From positions 1,798,001-1,862,000 of the forward strand of contig OY754473.1 of the NCBI GenBank assembly GCA_963575645.1: DNA of 64,000 bases, read 5' to 3'. Numbering within the stretch: the stretch's first letter is position 1; each line of letters begins with the position of its first letter. The position numbers and the translations under genes were made by a program. The notes beneath the pieces are model-generated. The model was given only the letters and a program-made list of their open reading frames with translations, was not told the DNA's origin and did not search any database. This document shows, piece by piece, positions 53,501 to 64,000 of the stretch. The DNA comes from Xanthostigma xanthostigma. Its lineage: Eukaryota; Arthropoda; Insecta; Raphidioptera; Raphidiidae.

Positions 53501-54213
53501 TCTATACTAATATATAAAGCTGAAGAGTTTGTTTGCTTGTTTGGTTGGTTGAACGCGCTAATCTCAGAAACTACTGGTTCGAATTGAAATTATTTTTTGT
53601 TGGATAGCTCATTTATCGAGGAAGGCTATAGGCTAGATAAAATCACGCTACGATCAATTGGAGCGGAACATCAATGAAAAATGCTGCAAGATGTATCTCA
53701 AAATTAGTCCGTCCGACAAATATTATCAGGTGAAATGCCTTAACTAAATATTGCAATATTAGCGCGTTACGTTTACAAGCCCGGATAGCTCAGTCGGTAG
53801 AGCGTAAGACTCTTAATGCCAGGGTCTTGGGTTCAAGCCCCACGTCGGCGAATATATATATTTTTTTTTATTTTCTACATTGTTTTCTTCTAAGGCTTAC
53901 ATTTCAATTTTTTTAAATTTATTTGCGACTAATTAAAATTAAATAAATCTAATTAATATATAAAATTAATATATAAAAATTATTTTCCTACAGTGTTTGC
54001 AATTAAATATTTATTATATTAAAAGAAATATATTATTTAAAAAAAGTATAAATACTGCTTTTTAACGACAAAAACTTTTGAACGGTAACTCCGATCATTA
54101 TGAAGTTTGGACACAACATTCATCTCGGTAAACTAAGATGAATGTGCGTACTCATGTCCCTCCCTTCCCCATTCGTTCTTTTGCACCCGGGTGAAACCGG
54201 GCGGGACCGCTAG
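53501..54213 (+). mobile_element. Non-autonomous Helitron with tRNA-Lys-like insert (H7)
   Basis: Complete: TCTATACTAATATATAAAGC to hairpin CACCCGGGTGAAACCGGG, spacer and CTAG, between A and T. The best-preserved copy. Confidence 0.9.
53779..53850 (+). tRNA. tRNA-Lys(CTT)-like sequence in Helitron H7 (pseudo-tRNA)
   Basis: GCCCGGATAGCTCAGTCGGT, anticodon loop CTCTTAA, T-loop TTCAAGC. The D-arm is intact and the acceptor stem fails at the outer pairs. A T8 run about 15 bases downstream could end Pol III transcription. Confidence 0.6.
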
Positions 54214-54900
54214 TTTATTATGAAGTGAAAATCAGTTATTTTGTAAGCGTGCGTGTAAAAAATGCAGTATGCATCTTTTTTGTAATAATTATATTACTCG
54301 GGTGACTGTTGAAACTCGCTGGTCACTCGTTTTAACGTAATGTATTGACTCGTGTAATCACTCATATACGAACGAGATACATACACTATTATCAGAGAAC
54401 AGACACTACTATTATTTTATTGCTGTACGAAGTATACTGTTTAGACAGAATTTGTGCAGTGTATTTCATTCAGGGCATGTCTATGTTAAACGACTGAAGC
54501 GCAGAAAAGCTCTAACTAATAGCTTTGAAGGAATTTCGTCCGAGGGCGCTAGTATCTGACACATTTTTTTAAACAGTAGTAAAAAAATTGGAGCGGTTTT
54601 AACTCTGAAACTGAAATAAAGCAGACCTCTGGATGGACTCATTGAATTTACAATATAATTTTTTGTCAGTATACCGAATTTGAAAAGAATCCAAAACATA
54701 TTCCAGACAATCCAGAAAAACTGGAATGCCTCTATCTTCAATTATGGTAAGTAATACAGTGCAAGGGATGGTTTCGATGAATAAAGTATGTCATTTTCTA
54801 TAAGCCTAACGAATTTGAATCAGATTCGAGAGATTTTTCAAAATTGTCCAAAAAAAATCGCGTTTTTAGTCAATTTTCGACATTTTCCAATAACTCGTAT

Positions 54901-55836
54901 TCCAGACTTTCCAGAAAACCACTTCGAACGGGTCTACCTTCGAAACGGTAAGTGATACGAAGCAACGGAAGGGCTCAGTGACTTCAGCGTGTCATTTTAC
55001 ATAAGCCTACCGAATTTGAATCGGATCGGAGACATTGTCCAAAATTGTCTTAAAAAAATCACAAAAAAACTAAGGCTATAAGTACTATGGGAAAAATCGC
55101 GTTTTTATTCGATTTTCAACATTTTCCAATAACTTGCTTTTCTGGTCCAGACGGCTTATAGTAACACGAAATGACACTCCGAATCAAAAAATAAGCTCAA
55201 CTTTCGGTTCGGTGGGCGTTTGAAGAGTTTTTAAACACCGAAGCGACGTTCGAACGCCTCTATCTCCGAAACGGTTATAGATACGGACCTCCGGATGCGC
55301 TCATTGAATTCAGCGTGTCGTTTTCTATCAGTACACCGAATTTTAAATGCATATGATGCGTATTCCAGACTTTCCAGAAAACCACTTCGAAGTGGTCTAT
55401 CTTCGAAACGGTAAGTGATATGAAGCAACGGAGAGGCTCGGTGACTTCAGCGTGTCATTTTACATAAGCCTACCGAATTTGAATCGGATCGGAGACATTG
55501 TCCAAAATTGTCTTAAAAAAATCACAAAATAACTAAGGCTATACTATGGGAAAAATCGCGTTTTTAGTCGATTTTCGACATTTTCCAATAACTTGCTTTT
55601 CTGGTCCAGACGGCTCATAGTGACACGAAATGACACTCCGAATCAAAAAATAAGTTCAACTTTTGGTTCGGTGGGCATTTGAAGTGTTTTTAAACACCGA
55701 AGCGGCGTTCGTACGCCTCTATCTCCGAAACGGTTATAGATACAGACCTCCGGGTGCGCTCATTGAATTCAGCGTGTCGTTTTCTATCAGTACACCAAAT
55801 TTGAAATGTGCCCGATCCATATTCCAGACTTCTCTT
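54901..55836. repeat. Two tandem copies of a ~463-bp unit
   Basis: TCCAGACTTTCCAGAAAACC at 54901 recurs at 55364; TCCAGACTTCTC at 55822 starts a third, broken copy. Each unit includes GACATTGTCCAAAATTGTCT, CTTTTCTGGTCCAGACGGCT and CGCCTCTATCTCCGAAACGG. Diverged sequence from 54600 may be an older unit. Confidence 0.8.
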
Positions 55837-55899
55837 CGATTTTGGTGCTATAAAGAATTTCAGGCGCCAAAGTTCAATAACGGGAAATAAAAGGGGAAA

Positions 55900-56960
55900 C
55901 GTCATAAATTTTCATTTTATTTTCCGGATAAATAAAACACAAATGTAGCAATAGTTGATAATAAATACTCTATTTTCTACTTATCGAGATTAATACAAAA
56001 AATAAAAATGATATATAAATTGTTTATATAATATTATAAATATTATAAAGAACGTCTAATTACAAACAACACACTGTTATGCAGTATTGAAAAAGTTTTT
56101 TAGTTCTATGATATCTAGTTACACAGAACTAAACCCACCATTTTTAGGTTAAATTTCGTTTCGATTTTGTTTTTCGAGAACAAAAAGTAGGTACACAATA
56201 ATTTTCGTATCTACGGAAAATAGCTCCTATGACAAATGAACAATAGATTCGACCGTTATAAACACAAGTGATACAGTAGAACTAATGTATTTTCAACCTC
56301 TCCTTCATCCTCACTTCATGGCGGTCGTAAGTCAATAAAAAAAGACGGGTTGCACTCCGGGAGTGCCGGCAGAAGTGTAAACTTGAATATTAACGTCTTA
56401 ATTTTTTGCATTTAGAAGCATTGTTTATTTATTGGCAACACTTGTAAATAAAATGGTTTGTATCTTAGATTGCATTTTTATGTACGATATTTCAACGCTA
56501 GATGTCTAACGTTGTATAAAAAGTATCTGGCAATTACTATCACTTAGAGAGTCTCACCCAGTTCTTACTTTTCGTGACGCGAGTTTAACATTTTTTACCC
56601 ATTACAAAAAAAGTGTACAACGCCGCTAAAGAAGTTTTCACTTCAAAAAACTCCGTTATCGATTTGAGATCAAACATTGCCAAACAAATTTATCCATTGA
56701 CTGGAGCAGTGTAGGAGACACTGCGTGAGAAGTAGGAACTAAAAACTTGAAAATGCGTGAATCATTTGAAAATAGACGTAGTTGAAAATACATCCAGTTC
56801 GACTGCAATTGTTTCACACAACAAATACGTCATACCAGCGATGTCCTGACAAAGCCACCATCACAAGAATAAATAAATAATGTCTATTACGAGCTTTATT
56901 CCTTTCCGTAACCTTGGCGTTCAGTTAACCTGAGATTCTATCCTGAAGCGGCCAGTGCTG
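55900..56960. other. No gene seen
   Basis: AT-rich with no repeat partner in the window and no convincing exon. Confidence 0.4.
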
Positions 56961-57014
56961 TACCGTGTCGAGTGTTGGAAGATTTGCAGCAAGTTGTTTC
57001 TTACGCGTCGGGTT

Positions 57015-58262
57015 TAATAAGACATTTTATTCAACACGCGCGAGTAATATATAATTTCGGGGCCCTGCTAAATTCGGGAGAAATAATAAATTACTTCATG
57101 TTGACGCGTAGAGTGCTAATAATGAGCCGAAACTGTACGATAATGTATTACTGCATAGTTTCTGGACCAATAGGAACGCGGTAGCGATTTGTATATACAG
57201 TATGTAAACACGTAAGGTGCACATAGGGAAATTAACATTGGGAAAAAATGACTGGATCAGAGTGAGCCTTGAAATCTTGTTTTTCAATTTGACAGATAAT
57301 ATTCTTTTGCAAAATGAATGTGTATACTAACGAAGAAAATATTCAAATCATTACCACATAATCGGACTTTTTTTTATTAATGGGACATTAAATTCCCAAA
57401 AATACTTAAATATGGTGCGAGATCAAATATCTCCTCCTATTCGAGTTGAACCTAAAGACATTTGGGTCACTGATTTACCAACGCGCATACGTCATACCAG
57501 TCAGACAATTTTTGAATGAAATGTTTCCAAACAGATGGAGTTGTTTTTTTGTTTTATTTTTGTTCAAAAAATTAAAATAATGATTTATAAGAGCTTTTTA
57601 TTATTAAAAAAGCCAAGTAAAATAAAAATAAATCAAAATAAAATAGAAATCCTCAAGATTACCACGATAATTCAATAGAAATAACCATTAATGCAGTCAT
57701 GGCTAACTCTGATCCAAGTATTTTTTCCCAATGCTAATTTCCCTATGTGCACCTTACGTGTTTACATACTGTATGAAAGCAGCATCGCAATTCAGCGAAA
57801 GTAAGGGCCATCTTGTGTGCATCGAGGGCGGTGGGTACGTCAATCAATGAAGTGATTTATTATTTTTCCCTCTTTTATCAGGGCCCCTTTTACATATTAC
57901 TCGTGCTAGTTGAATAAAGTATTATGTGCGACCATTGATCGAAAGAGAATATCCCACTCGCGTGTTACCGCACGAGCGTAAATCTTCTCCAACTCTTACT
58001 AGTCGCACAATATACTATTATTTGGTTTACTACAAAGTATAAATAGCGCCATGTTAGTAATCATTTACAGTAATAATTCATTACCGTACAGTTTCGGCTC
58101 GCTACCGCGTTCCTATTGGTCCAGAAACTATGCAGTAATACATCATCGTACAGTTTCGGCTCATTATTAGCACTCTACGCGTCAACATGAAGTAATTTAT
58201 TATTTCTCCCTAATTTAGCAGGGCCCAGAAATTATATATTACTCACGCGTGTTGAATAAATG
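57015..58262. repeat. Inverted duplication, ~170-bp arms, with U2 nested
   Basis: 57015-57185 (ATTCAACACGCGCGAGTAAT ... GGACCAATAGGAACGCGGTA) is inverted at 58095-58262. Part of an arm recurs at 57845-57925 (TCAGGGCCCC...ACTCGTGCTAGTTGAATAAA). It appears to be a foldback transposon with a rearranged right side. Confidence 0.6.
57198..57771 (+). repeat. Family U MITE (U2)
   Basis: CAGTATGTAAACACGTAAGG and its inverse at the far end, each next to TA. Longer than U1 because a central segment (57515-57690) deleted in U1 is retained. Confidence 0.75.
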
Positions 58263-58338
58263 GTTTTATTATTATAATAAGGTCTATTGTGCTCCCCTGT
58301 TCCCAGTTCTTGAAAATGTCCAGTCTATTCACTTAGTC

Positions 58339-58635
58339 CAGGGGTGGGCGAACTTTTCTACACCTACGTGCCAATTTTTTTCAAAAATGTTTAATGTAGC
58401 TATGACGTGCCGAGCAACCAAAGAAATTTGATTATCCAAAAAAATGAAACAAATAGATAAAAATACCAATTTTGAAAATACATTGAGCGCTATAAAAATT
58501 TTCTGTATTGGTCAATTGTTTTCGGCATCTAACATATTTTTAATTAATTCGATTTTACACCTAAATCAATGCCGTGCCGATAATAATCTGTCGCGTGCCA
58601 CCTGTGGCACGCGTGCCATAGGTTCGTCATCCCTG
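58339..58635. repeat. hAT-type MITE, CAGGGGTGGGC ends
   Basis: CAGGGGTGGGCGAAC to GGTTCGTCATCCCTG, flanked by a perfect ACTTAGTC duplication (58331-58338 and 58636-58643). The interior includes CGTGCCACCTGTGGCACGCG. Confidence 0.85.
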
Positions 58636-58855
58636 ACTTAGTCCAATATCCTGGTCAAACTGTCGTCTTTAAAATCCTCCGGTAGCATTGAGGATGGAAA
58701 AGCAATAAAATTCCATTTTTTACTTGACACCGAGGTCATGAATCCCCCGCTAGCCACACAAAAGGTGTACTTTATATACAGTATGTACGTTAAGTTACGT
58801 ATATCAGCTGCAATGTAAACTGCAAACGTAGTATTTAACTATAACACTTACTTAA

Positions 58856-59552
58856 GGAGGTTGATCCGTTACAATATCATTCAAAAGTAAGTCGAATTTT
58901 AAATGGGAACTTTTCCATAATAAATTTTTACAAAAGGTTATAAGTCGATGATACCAATAATATTATTGCCATAAAAGCATAAATAAATACTTTTTTTTAA
59001 TATTAATTAATTATTTCTAACTTTTAAATTTTTTGTACAAAGTTAGGTTAAAAAAAATAAATTTATGTAAATATCTGTATTTTACATATTTTTTTAGAGT
59101 AAATAATTAAAAAAAGAAATTAGAAGTAATAAAAATTAAAATTAAATCATTAAAAAGTTGAAAATTCAGTTAAAATTGTTAAAACTGTCAAAAATAAAAG
59201 TCCATAATAGAAAAGTGCTAAGGTTTAATGATTTTTTTATTGATTAAAAGTCTCCTAATTAAATTGGAAAAAATATTAAAATATGCGTAAGACATCGATG
59301 CTTTACCCAGTTAGTTTTCGGAACTGCTGACATTATTTGGTTATTTGCAAAAAATTAAAATGTACCGTTTGCAGGCTAGGTTGACATATTTTCCATAAGA
59401 CTACCTACATGTAAAAGTTTTTTTTAATTTTTAACTTTATAAATCTCCTAATGATTTTGGATTTTTTACAGAAAATTTTGTCATGAAAAAATCTATTAAA
59501 AAAACTTTATTTCAGATTTTTTTCATTATCTTCGTAAAACGGCTCAACCTCC
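58856..59552. repeat. piggyBac-like MITE (TTAA duplication)
   Basis: GGAGGTTGATCCGTT and AACGGCTCAACCTCC as inverted ends, each bordered by TTAA (58852-58855 and 59553-59556). About 697 bp, AT-rich, no ORF. Confidence 0.7.
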
Positions 59553-59944
59553 TTAATTGTTCTAGTTAAATGCGCATGGGTTTGCATTTCAAATTGATAT
59601 AAATATATGGATATTTATGTTAAGAGGTGTTATGCAGTGAACAGGCAGTGATTATGTCAGTTTACGTTGACATATGTCGATGTTGGTATTTAAAAATAAA
59701 TATTATTAAGGTAAATTAAAAGGTATTACTAATTTAAAAGCACCTGTTCAACCATCAACAATACAAAGCCACCAAGTTATGCTTTTGATAATTTACTTAT
59801 TCTTGTGTCACTATGTTGTGCGAAACAATGGTTAAAAAATAAAATTTCTTAAGTGTATTGTGATTTGAAGAACCGTTATTAACACCAATTTCGAATTAAT
59901 TCATGTAAATCACGTTCCGTATAATCATACGAAACCTTATGCAA

Positions 59945-60022
59945 CTATTGACGTCATTCCCGCGCTTATGCTGTTTGGATCAGATGGAACGAGACAACCT
60001 CTGTGATCTACTAATCTTGAAT
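59945..60022 (+). other. Diverged duplicate of the ZAD-gene promoter region
   Basis: TTGACGTCATTCCCGCGCTTATGCT ... ACAACCTCTGTGATCTACTAATCTTG is, in reverse complement, similar to 36033-36098 upstream of the ZAD gene (shared GCGGGAATGACGTCA and ACAGAGG). No ZAD exon follows within the next few hundred bases. Confidence 0.4.
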
Positions 60023-60120
60023 ACTATTTAGAAGTGACTAAAAACAAATACCTAGATGGTTCTTTCGGATGAACTTATTCAACACTTTATCCTGTGATGA
60101 AAAAATCGGTCACTGAAATC

Positions 60121-60399
60121 GGGGCCGTCTTTGAAACATGCGAGGCCCTGAGCCAAAAAAAGCTTGGAGACCCCCTTAAGGAATCCGTACTGGGTCAATA
60201 CAAGATCAATGTTCATGAATTTTAATTAATTTTGATTGAATTTCGTCATTCAAAGCGTCATAAAAAATTGCTTTCATATCAAACATATTTTTTGATTGTT
60301 TATAATAATTTATTTCTCCATTCAATTTTGTATATTTTCGAGGTCTTGAATGTTTGAGGGCCCCTGGGCCGAGGCAGCCTACATCTAAAGACGGCCCTG
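60121..60399. repeat. hAT-type MITE, CAGGGCCGTCTTT ends
   Basis: CGGGGCCGTCTTTGAA to TCTAAAGACGGCCCTG; flanks ACTGAAAT and ATTGAAAT (7 of 8 identical). Confidence 0.7.
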
Positions 60400-60913
60400 A
60401 TTGAAATTATTTGGAAGTGGAATCTAATCTAATCTAAAAATCATAACCCTTTGTTTTTCATAGTCGACTAAAAATGAAAGATCAAGCATGTCTATTCTTA
60501 TTAACCTGACTAGTTTGAGATATTTTTTTAGACAGACAGACGGATGGACAGTGGAGGCTTAGCAATAAGGTCCCTTTGGGTACGGAACCCTAAAAAGTAT
60601 CGTAAAAATTCCACAATATTAATTTTTTGTCGTTCGCCATCTTCACTGCGTGATTGATATAACGAACTAATTTCTTTGATTACCTGCGAAAGATTCACCC
60701 GTAAGAGCGCTCTTCCCTACTCTAAAAAATACTCATTTCGATTTATCAGGCTGTCTCTCAATAAAAGCGCATTAATCGATTTACCGGACTGTCGACGGTG
60801 GAATTTAGCCGATTGAATCCGCAGTACTGTTGATTTTTTTGCACCTTTCGAAAAGTTCACGGGCTAAGACTAACCAAATAAAAAATAGCACTCTATCGAA
60901 TCGGGGCGACTTT

Positions 60914-61021
60914 TTATTTATTTTTCTGTAGGTCCGACGCCATTTGAGCCGCGAGGTCAGCAAATTTCGCTGTGTAATCCATACTGCTCTCGCTCATCAG
61001 AGATTGGAGCTGTGCTTCCAC
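60914..61021 (-). CDS. Cramped-like chromatin protein, last coding exon
   Basis: The acceptor is TGCTTGATTCCAG (minus strand), phase 0: 35 residues, VEAQLQSLMSESSMDYTAKF, then ADLAAQMASDLQKNK and TAA. Joined to the exon at 63615 it reads ...MSQD/VEAQLQSLM. The motif with DY-AKFADLAAQ is, from memory, the C-terminal signature of Cramped/CRAMP1-like nuclear proteins, which act in chromatin silencing and histone-gene expression. The name is a recollection, not a search result. The gene runs off the right edge. Confidence 0.6.
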   Translation of the reverse strand: MEAQLQSLMSESSMDYTAKFADLAAQMASDLQKNK

Positions 61022-61088
61022 CTGGAATCAAGCACATCAACTGTCAAACACAACTTAACCTATATGTATGTACGTGTCTAATGGAATC

Positions 61089-61675
61089 TAGGGATGTGAA
61101 AAAATAATCGATTTTTATTTTAATCAATTATTTTTTTCATATAATCGATTTTTTGTAATCGATTTTATTTGACAATAATCGATTTTTAATTAATCGATTA
61201 TAAAAATTACACATTTTAATCGATTTTTGTAAATGGTGCAATCTGGGCGACAGACGATTCTTTTTAGTTTTTTGATTCTTTAAATTCAAAGTTTAAAGCA
61301 TGATTTGTTTTGTATTTTAGTTTTCATACCAAAAACTTGTCGGTTTATTTTTGATTCTTATTGTTTGATTTTATTTTTATTGTAAATTACAATTTGTAAT
61401 AAAATGTCAAATTGTACTAGAAATTGTTTCAACAATTCTAATCTGTATCAATAACCATAAGGTTGTCATTTTGGTTATTATTATTATACTTACCATTTTA
61501 AATGATTTTCATTCTAATAAATTGTTAATATTATTCTACATATAGAAAAAATCGATTTTTCTACAAAAATCGATTATTTCTTTTAAAATCCATTTTTTAA
61601 AAATCGATTTATATTGAAACGAAAAAAATCGATTATTAATTAATCGATTTTTTTTCATTCAATGTCACATCCCTA
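61089..61675. repeat. hAT-type MITE, second copy of the 28813-29412 family (intronic)
   Basis: TAGGGATGTGAAAAAATAATC to CATTCAATGTCACATCCCTA, in reverse orientation to the gypsy-nested copy, flanked by a perfect ATGGAATC duplication (61081-61088 and 61676-61683). Confidence 0.9.
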
Positions 61676-61701
61676 ATGGAATCTTTCAATTTAATTTTCA
61701 C

Positions 61702-62290
61702 CATAGATATATATATTTAATAGGTTGCGGATACACTAGCGCCTCCTGTACCTTTTAGAAGCCATTTTGTACGTGGAAAACGCCGTAAAAAGCGCGCGAG
61801 ATTCAAAAATATTAATTATTTTATAATATGATTTTATTGAGAAAAACGACAAAACTCACAGTAAACAGTGATATTTCGCTCCAAAACCTATTTTTATACT
61901 GAAACGTTTCCAAAATTACAAAATTGAGCACAAATATAATGTAAAAGCTTAAAACATTTTACATTGTCAATTTGGCATCAAGGTTGACAAGCATTGATGC
62001 CAATCTGACAATGTAAAATGTTCAAAGCTTTTACATTATATTTATGCTTAGTTTTGTAATTTTTGAAACGTTTCAATATAAAAATAGGTTTTGGAGCGAA
62101 ATATCACTGTTTACTGCGAGTTTTATTGTTTTTCCATTAACATCATATTATAGAATATTTAATCTTTTTGAATCCCGCGCGCTTTTTACGGCGTTTTCCA
62201 CGTACAAAATGGCTTCCATATGGCTTCTAATTGGAACCATTCCGCACAATGCTCAAGGATAGGCATCCGCTATCTATTAATATATATCTA
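61702..62290. repeat. Family Z foldback hAT-like element (Z3, intronic)
   Basis: CATAGATATATATATTTAATA to TTAATATATATCTATG, with perfect duplication ATTTTCAC (61694-61701 and 62291-62298). Nearly full palindrome with axis near 61990. Confidence 0.9.
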
Positions 62291-62463
62291 TGATTTTCAC
62301 CCAGTTCCAGACGTCTGCATAATTTGAAATTTTGCACAAATATAATGAACCCACGACAATACAATAATTTATATAAATATTTATAAATACATAAATAATT
62401 TATATAAACTTTGTCATTTGAGTGTTCGTTTTTAGGGTTATAATTAAAATCGTGTTTAAAAAA

Positions 62464-63030
62464 TTGGTTGTCTGTAAAGTCGGTTTACGGACGATAGTTT
62501 TACGTGATAACGTATTCCGTAATACATAACCTAAATTCTACATATAATAATTATAATAATTCGAATCTATGATATTGCATCTTTCGCTTCAAATTTAGGT
62601 TAATTTTATTTATTAAAATACTCACCACCTATAAAAATAATTGTTTTTTTTAACTTTCTTTCTTTCGTATTTATTTTAAGTCTCAAAGATTAATTGTCAT
62701 AATATTTTGAAAACAATTGTTTCATTGTTTATATAAAATTCCAAAACCTACTTACAATATTTAAGTATTTTCATACGTCAAAAAATTGATTTTTATAATG
62801 ATAAAATTTGTATGAAAACGATTTTTTCGAGAGATGAGACCTAGCTAAAACGATTTTTTGCCCCCCAAAATCCCTTTTCAGTAAATTTCATCCAAATCGT
62901 TAGGGCCGTTTTCGAGAAAAGCACGCACAGGGTTAGGCGGAACGTTACACTTTTTCGTGCATGCAGCCGGTGTTTCATCAATTTATAAGATTGGTGATTC
63001 ATCAATTTATAAGACGTTATCACGTCAAAA
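62464..63030 (-). repeat. Family A repeat, full-length (A4, intronic)
   Basis: TTGGTTGTCTGTAAAGTCGG to GACGTTATCACGTCAAAA; highly similar to A2 in reverse. Confidence 0.8.
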
Positions 63031-63112
63031 AACTGAACCAAAGTGCTATGACTAAGTCGCGCCTAAAAACTTAATTAAACATTGAAATGCCATCAGTCGT
63101 ATTATATTATTA

Positions 63113-63287
63113 CTACCGGTCTGTCCCGGTTTCATCCGGGTGCAAAAGAACGATTGAGGGGGTAACATGAGTACGCACGTTCATCTTAGTTTACCGAAAT
63201 GAATGTTGTGTCCAAATTTCATGATGATTAGACTTACCGTTCAAAAGCTTTCGTCGGACGGACAGATTTTGAGTTTTATATAATATA
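63113..63287 (-). repeat. Helitron 3'-end fragment (H8)
   Basis: In minus orientation it ends CACCCGGATGAAACCGGGAC, then CGGTAG in place of CTAG; the CATTTCGGTAAACTAAGATG block is shared with H2, H6 and H7. The 5' half is missing. Confidence 0.55.
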
Positions 63288-63592
63288 TCTAAAAATATTT
63301 ATAAAAATCTCGTGTCACAACTTTGGCCGCGCTAATCTCCGAAACCACTGAATCGATTTTGATGAAATTTTGTAAATGTGTCTTATTTGGTTTAACTTTC
63401 GCTATAGGATAGTTTTTATTAAATATTTTGTATAAAATCACGGTGCTTTGAAAATAGACTGTTTTAGTAACATGTAGCGACATCTGATAGAATTTGCTCA
63501 AAGCTATTAGTTCAGACGTCGGGTCGCAAACGAAATACATTTAGCAGAATTATATCTATCGCATCTGGGTGAAACCGGGGACGGAGCGCTAA
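63288..63592 (+). repeat. Short Helitron of a second family (H9)
   Basis: Starts TCTAAAAATATTTATAAAAA with CTCGTGTCACAAC and CGCGCTAATCTCCGAAACC, and ends with hairpin-like GGGTGAAACCGGGGACGGAG and CTAA. It sits about 20 bases from the exon at 63615. Confidence 0.5.
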
Positions 63593-63614
63593 AGATATAT
63601 AGATTAAAACTTAC

Positions 63615-63817
63615 ATCTTGCGACATCCTTGTATCGTCGCTAACTAAGCTCGGTGCGTTCGGAACGCTTGTACTGGGTTTCAGAGGCGACTCGAGATGTC
63701 CGAGGAAACTGCTCAGCGAAAAATCGGCCACTTCTGAATTAAGCCATTGGTTGTCGTCTTTCAGAATTCGCGACGGACTCAACGGCGGAGTTGTCGTACT
63801 GATTCCTGGCAGAAATC
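63615..63817 (-). CDS. Cramped-like chromatin protein, penultimate coding exon
   Basis: The acceptor is TTTTTTTTTCAG and the donor CAAGAT/GTAAGT (minus strand). After two bases of a split codon the frame runs 67 residues: FLPGISTTTPPLSPSRILKD, DNQWLNSEVADFSLSSFLGH, LESPLKPSTSVPN, then DDTRMSQD. The WL...EVADFSLSSFLGHLESP core is Ser-rich and predicted disordered, and it matches my recollection of the C-terminal conserved block of Cramped-like proteins. The following 2.6-kb intron holds four transposon insertions. The donor lies only 23 bases from a Helitron end. Confidence 0.65.
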
Positions 63818-64000
63818 CTGAAAAAAAAATTTATTTCTTAAGGAAGTACCCTCGATAAATGAATTAACAAACAGAAAATTACGAAAATTTGCAGATATGT
63901 CGAAACCTTTTCAAAAATGACTCAGTTAAATTTTTGTGATTTTTGGTTGACTTTGAAAAAAGATATTGATAATTTTATTTCGCTGCACTTAACATGGAGT

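Noticed and set aside
20826..53850. Functional nuclear tRNA-Lys genes
   Set aside because: All five lie at the same place inside Helitron copies and their acceptor or anticodon stems are broken, so they are listed as pseudo-tRNAs.
55231..55905. Two similar minus-strand frames with RFGV-type ends
   Set aside because: They recur only because of the 463-bp tandem repeat; no domain, no splice sites.

Overview
The window is AT-rich, repeat-dense animal nuclear DNA, most likely from a lepidopteran insect. Evidence for this: spliced insect-type genes (a ZAD zinc-finger gene, a Ly6/uPAR-type gene, an immunoglobulin-superfamily gene and a kinesin-14); non-autonomous Helitrons whose ends (5' TCTATACTAATATATAAA, 3' hairpin then CTAG) are of a type I associate with moth and butterfly genomes; and CAGTGGCGTA-, CAGTGCCGG- and GGGTTCCGTA-ended repeats. 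The taxon is inferred. No bacterial genes, CRISPR arrays or operons are present.

Host genes, left to right: the last two coding exons of a single-pass Ig-domain membrane protein (+, 241-2283); a ZAD/C2H2 zinc-finger paralog whose ZAD exons and last fingers have decayed while an eight-finger ORF stays open (+, 3796-5998); a three-exon GPI-anchored Ly6-type protein of 146 aa with ten cysteines (+, 9411-12773); a two-exon secreted protein of unknown function (-, 14378-16306, start exon not seen); an intronless Ncd/KIFC1-like minus-end kinesin (-, 25864-27480); an intact two-exon ZAD/three-finger gene that is the sister of the decayed one (-, 34855-35999); and two 3' coding exons of a gene resembling chromatin protein cramped (-, 60914-63817), which runs off the right edge.

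The remainder is mobile DNA. Autonomous-element relics: a Ty3/gypsy protease-RT fragment (28668-30131), a pogo/Tigger relic (30309-31140), a Penelope-like GIY-YIG fragment (40539-41192) and a 5'-truncated non-LTR retrotransposon (50252-53071) lying inside a Harbinger-like foldback. Non-autonomous families recur many times: Helitrons carrying a tRNA-Lys-like body (five copies), a 39-bp-TIR MITE called X here (six copies plus a fragment), hAT-type elements with 8-bp target duplications, foldback families V, W, Y and Z, and families A, G, U and P. Several are nested, which gives a relative order of insertion.

The genes show no sign of working as one pathway; they are ordinary genes separated by, and with introns filled by, transposons. 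The most unusual points are the dying ZAD paralog with an open finger array, the tRNA-carrying Helitrons, two adjacent perfect hairpins sharing one 7-nt loop (22865-22944), a 1.19-kb tandem duplication with X elements at its joints (45841-48217), alternative acceptors that would switch the Ig protein between membrane and soluble forms, and hammerhead-like cores in the Penelope-associated repeats.
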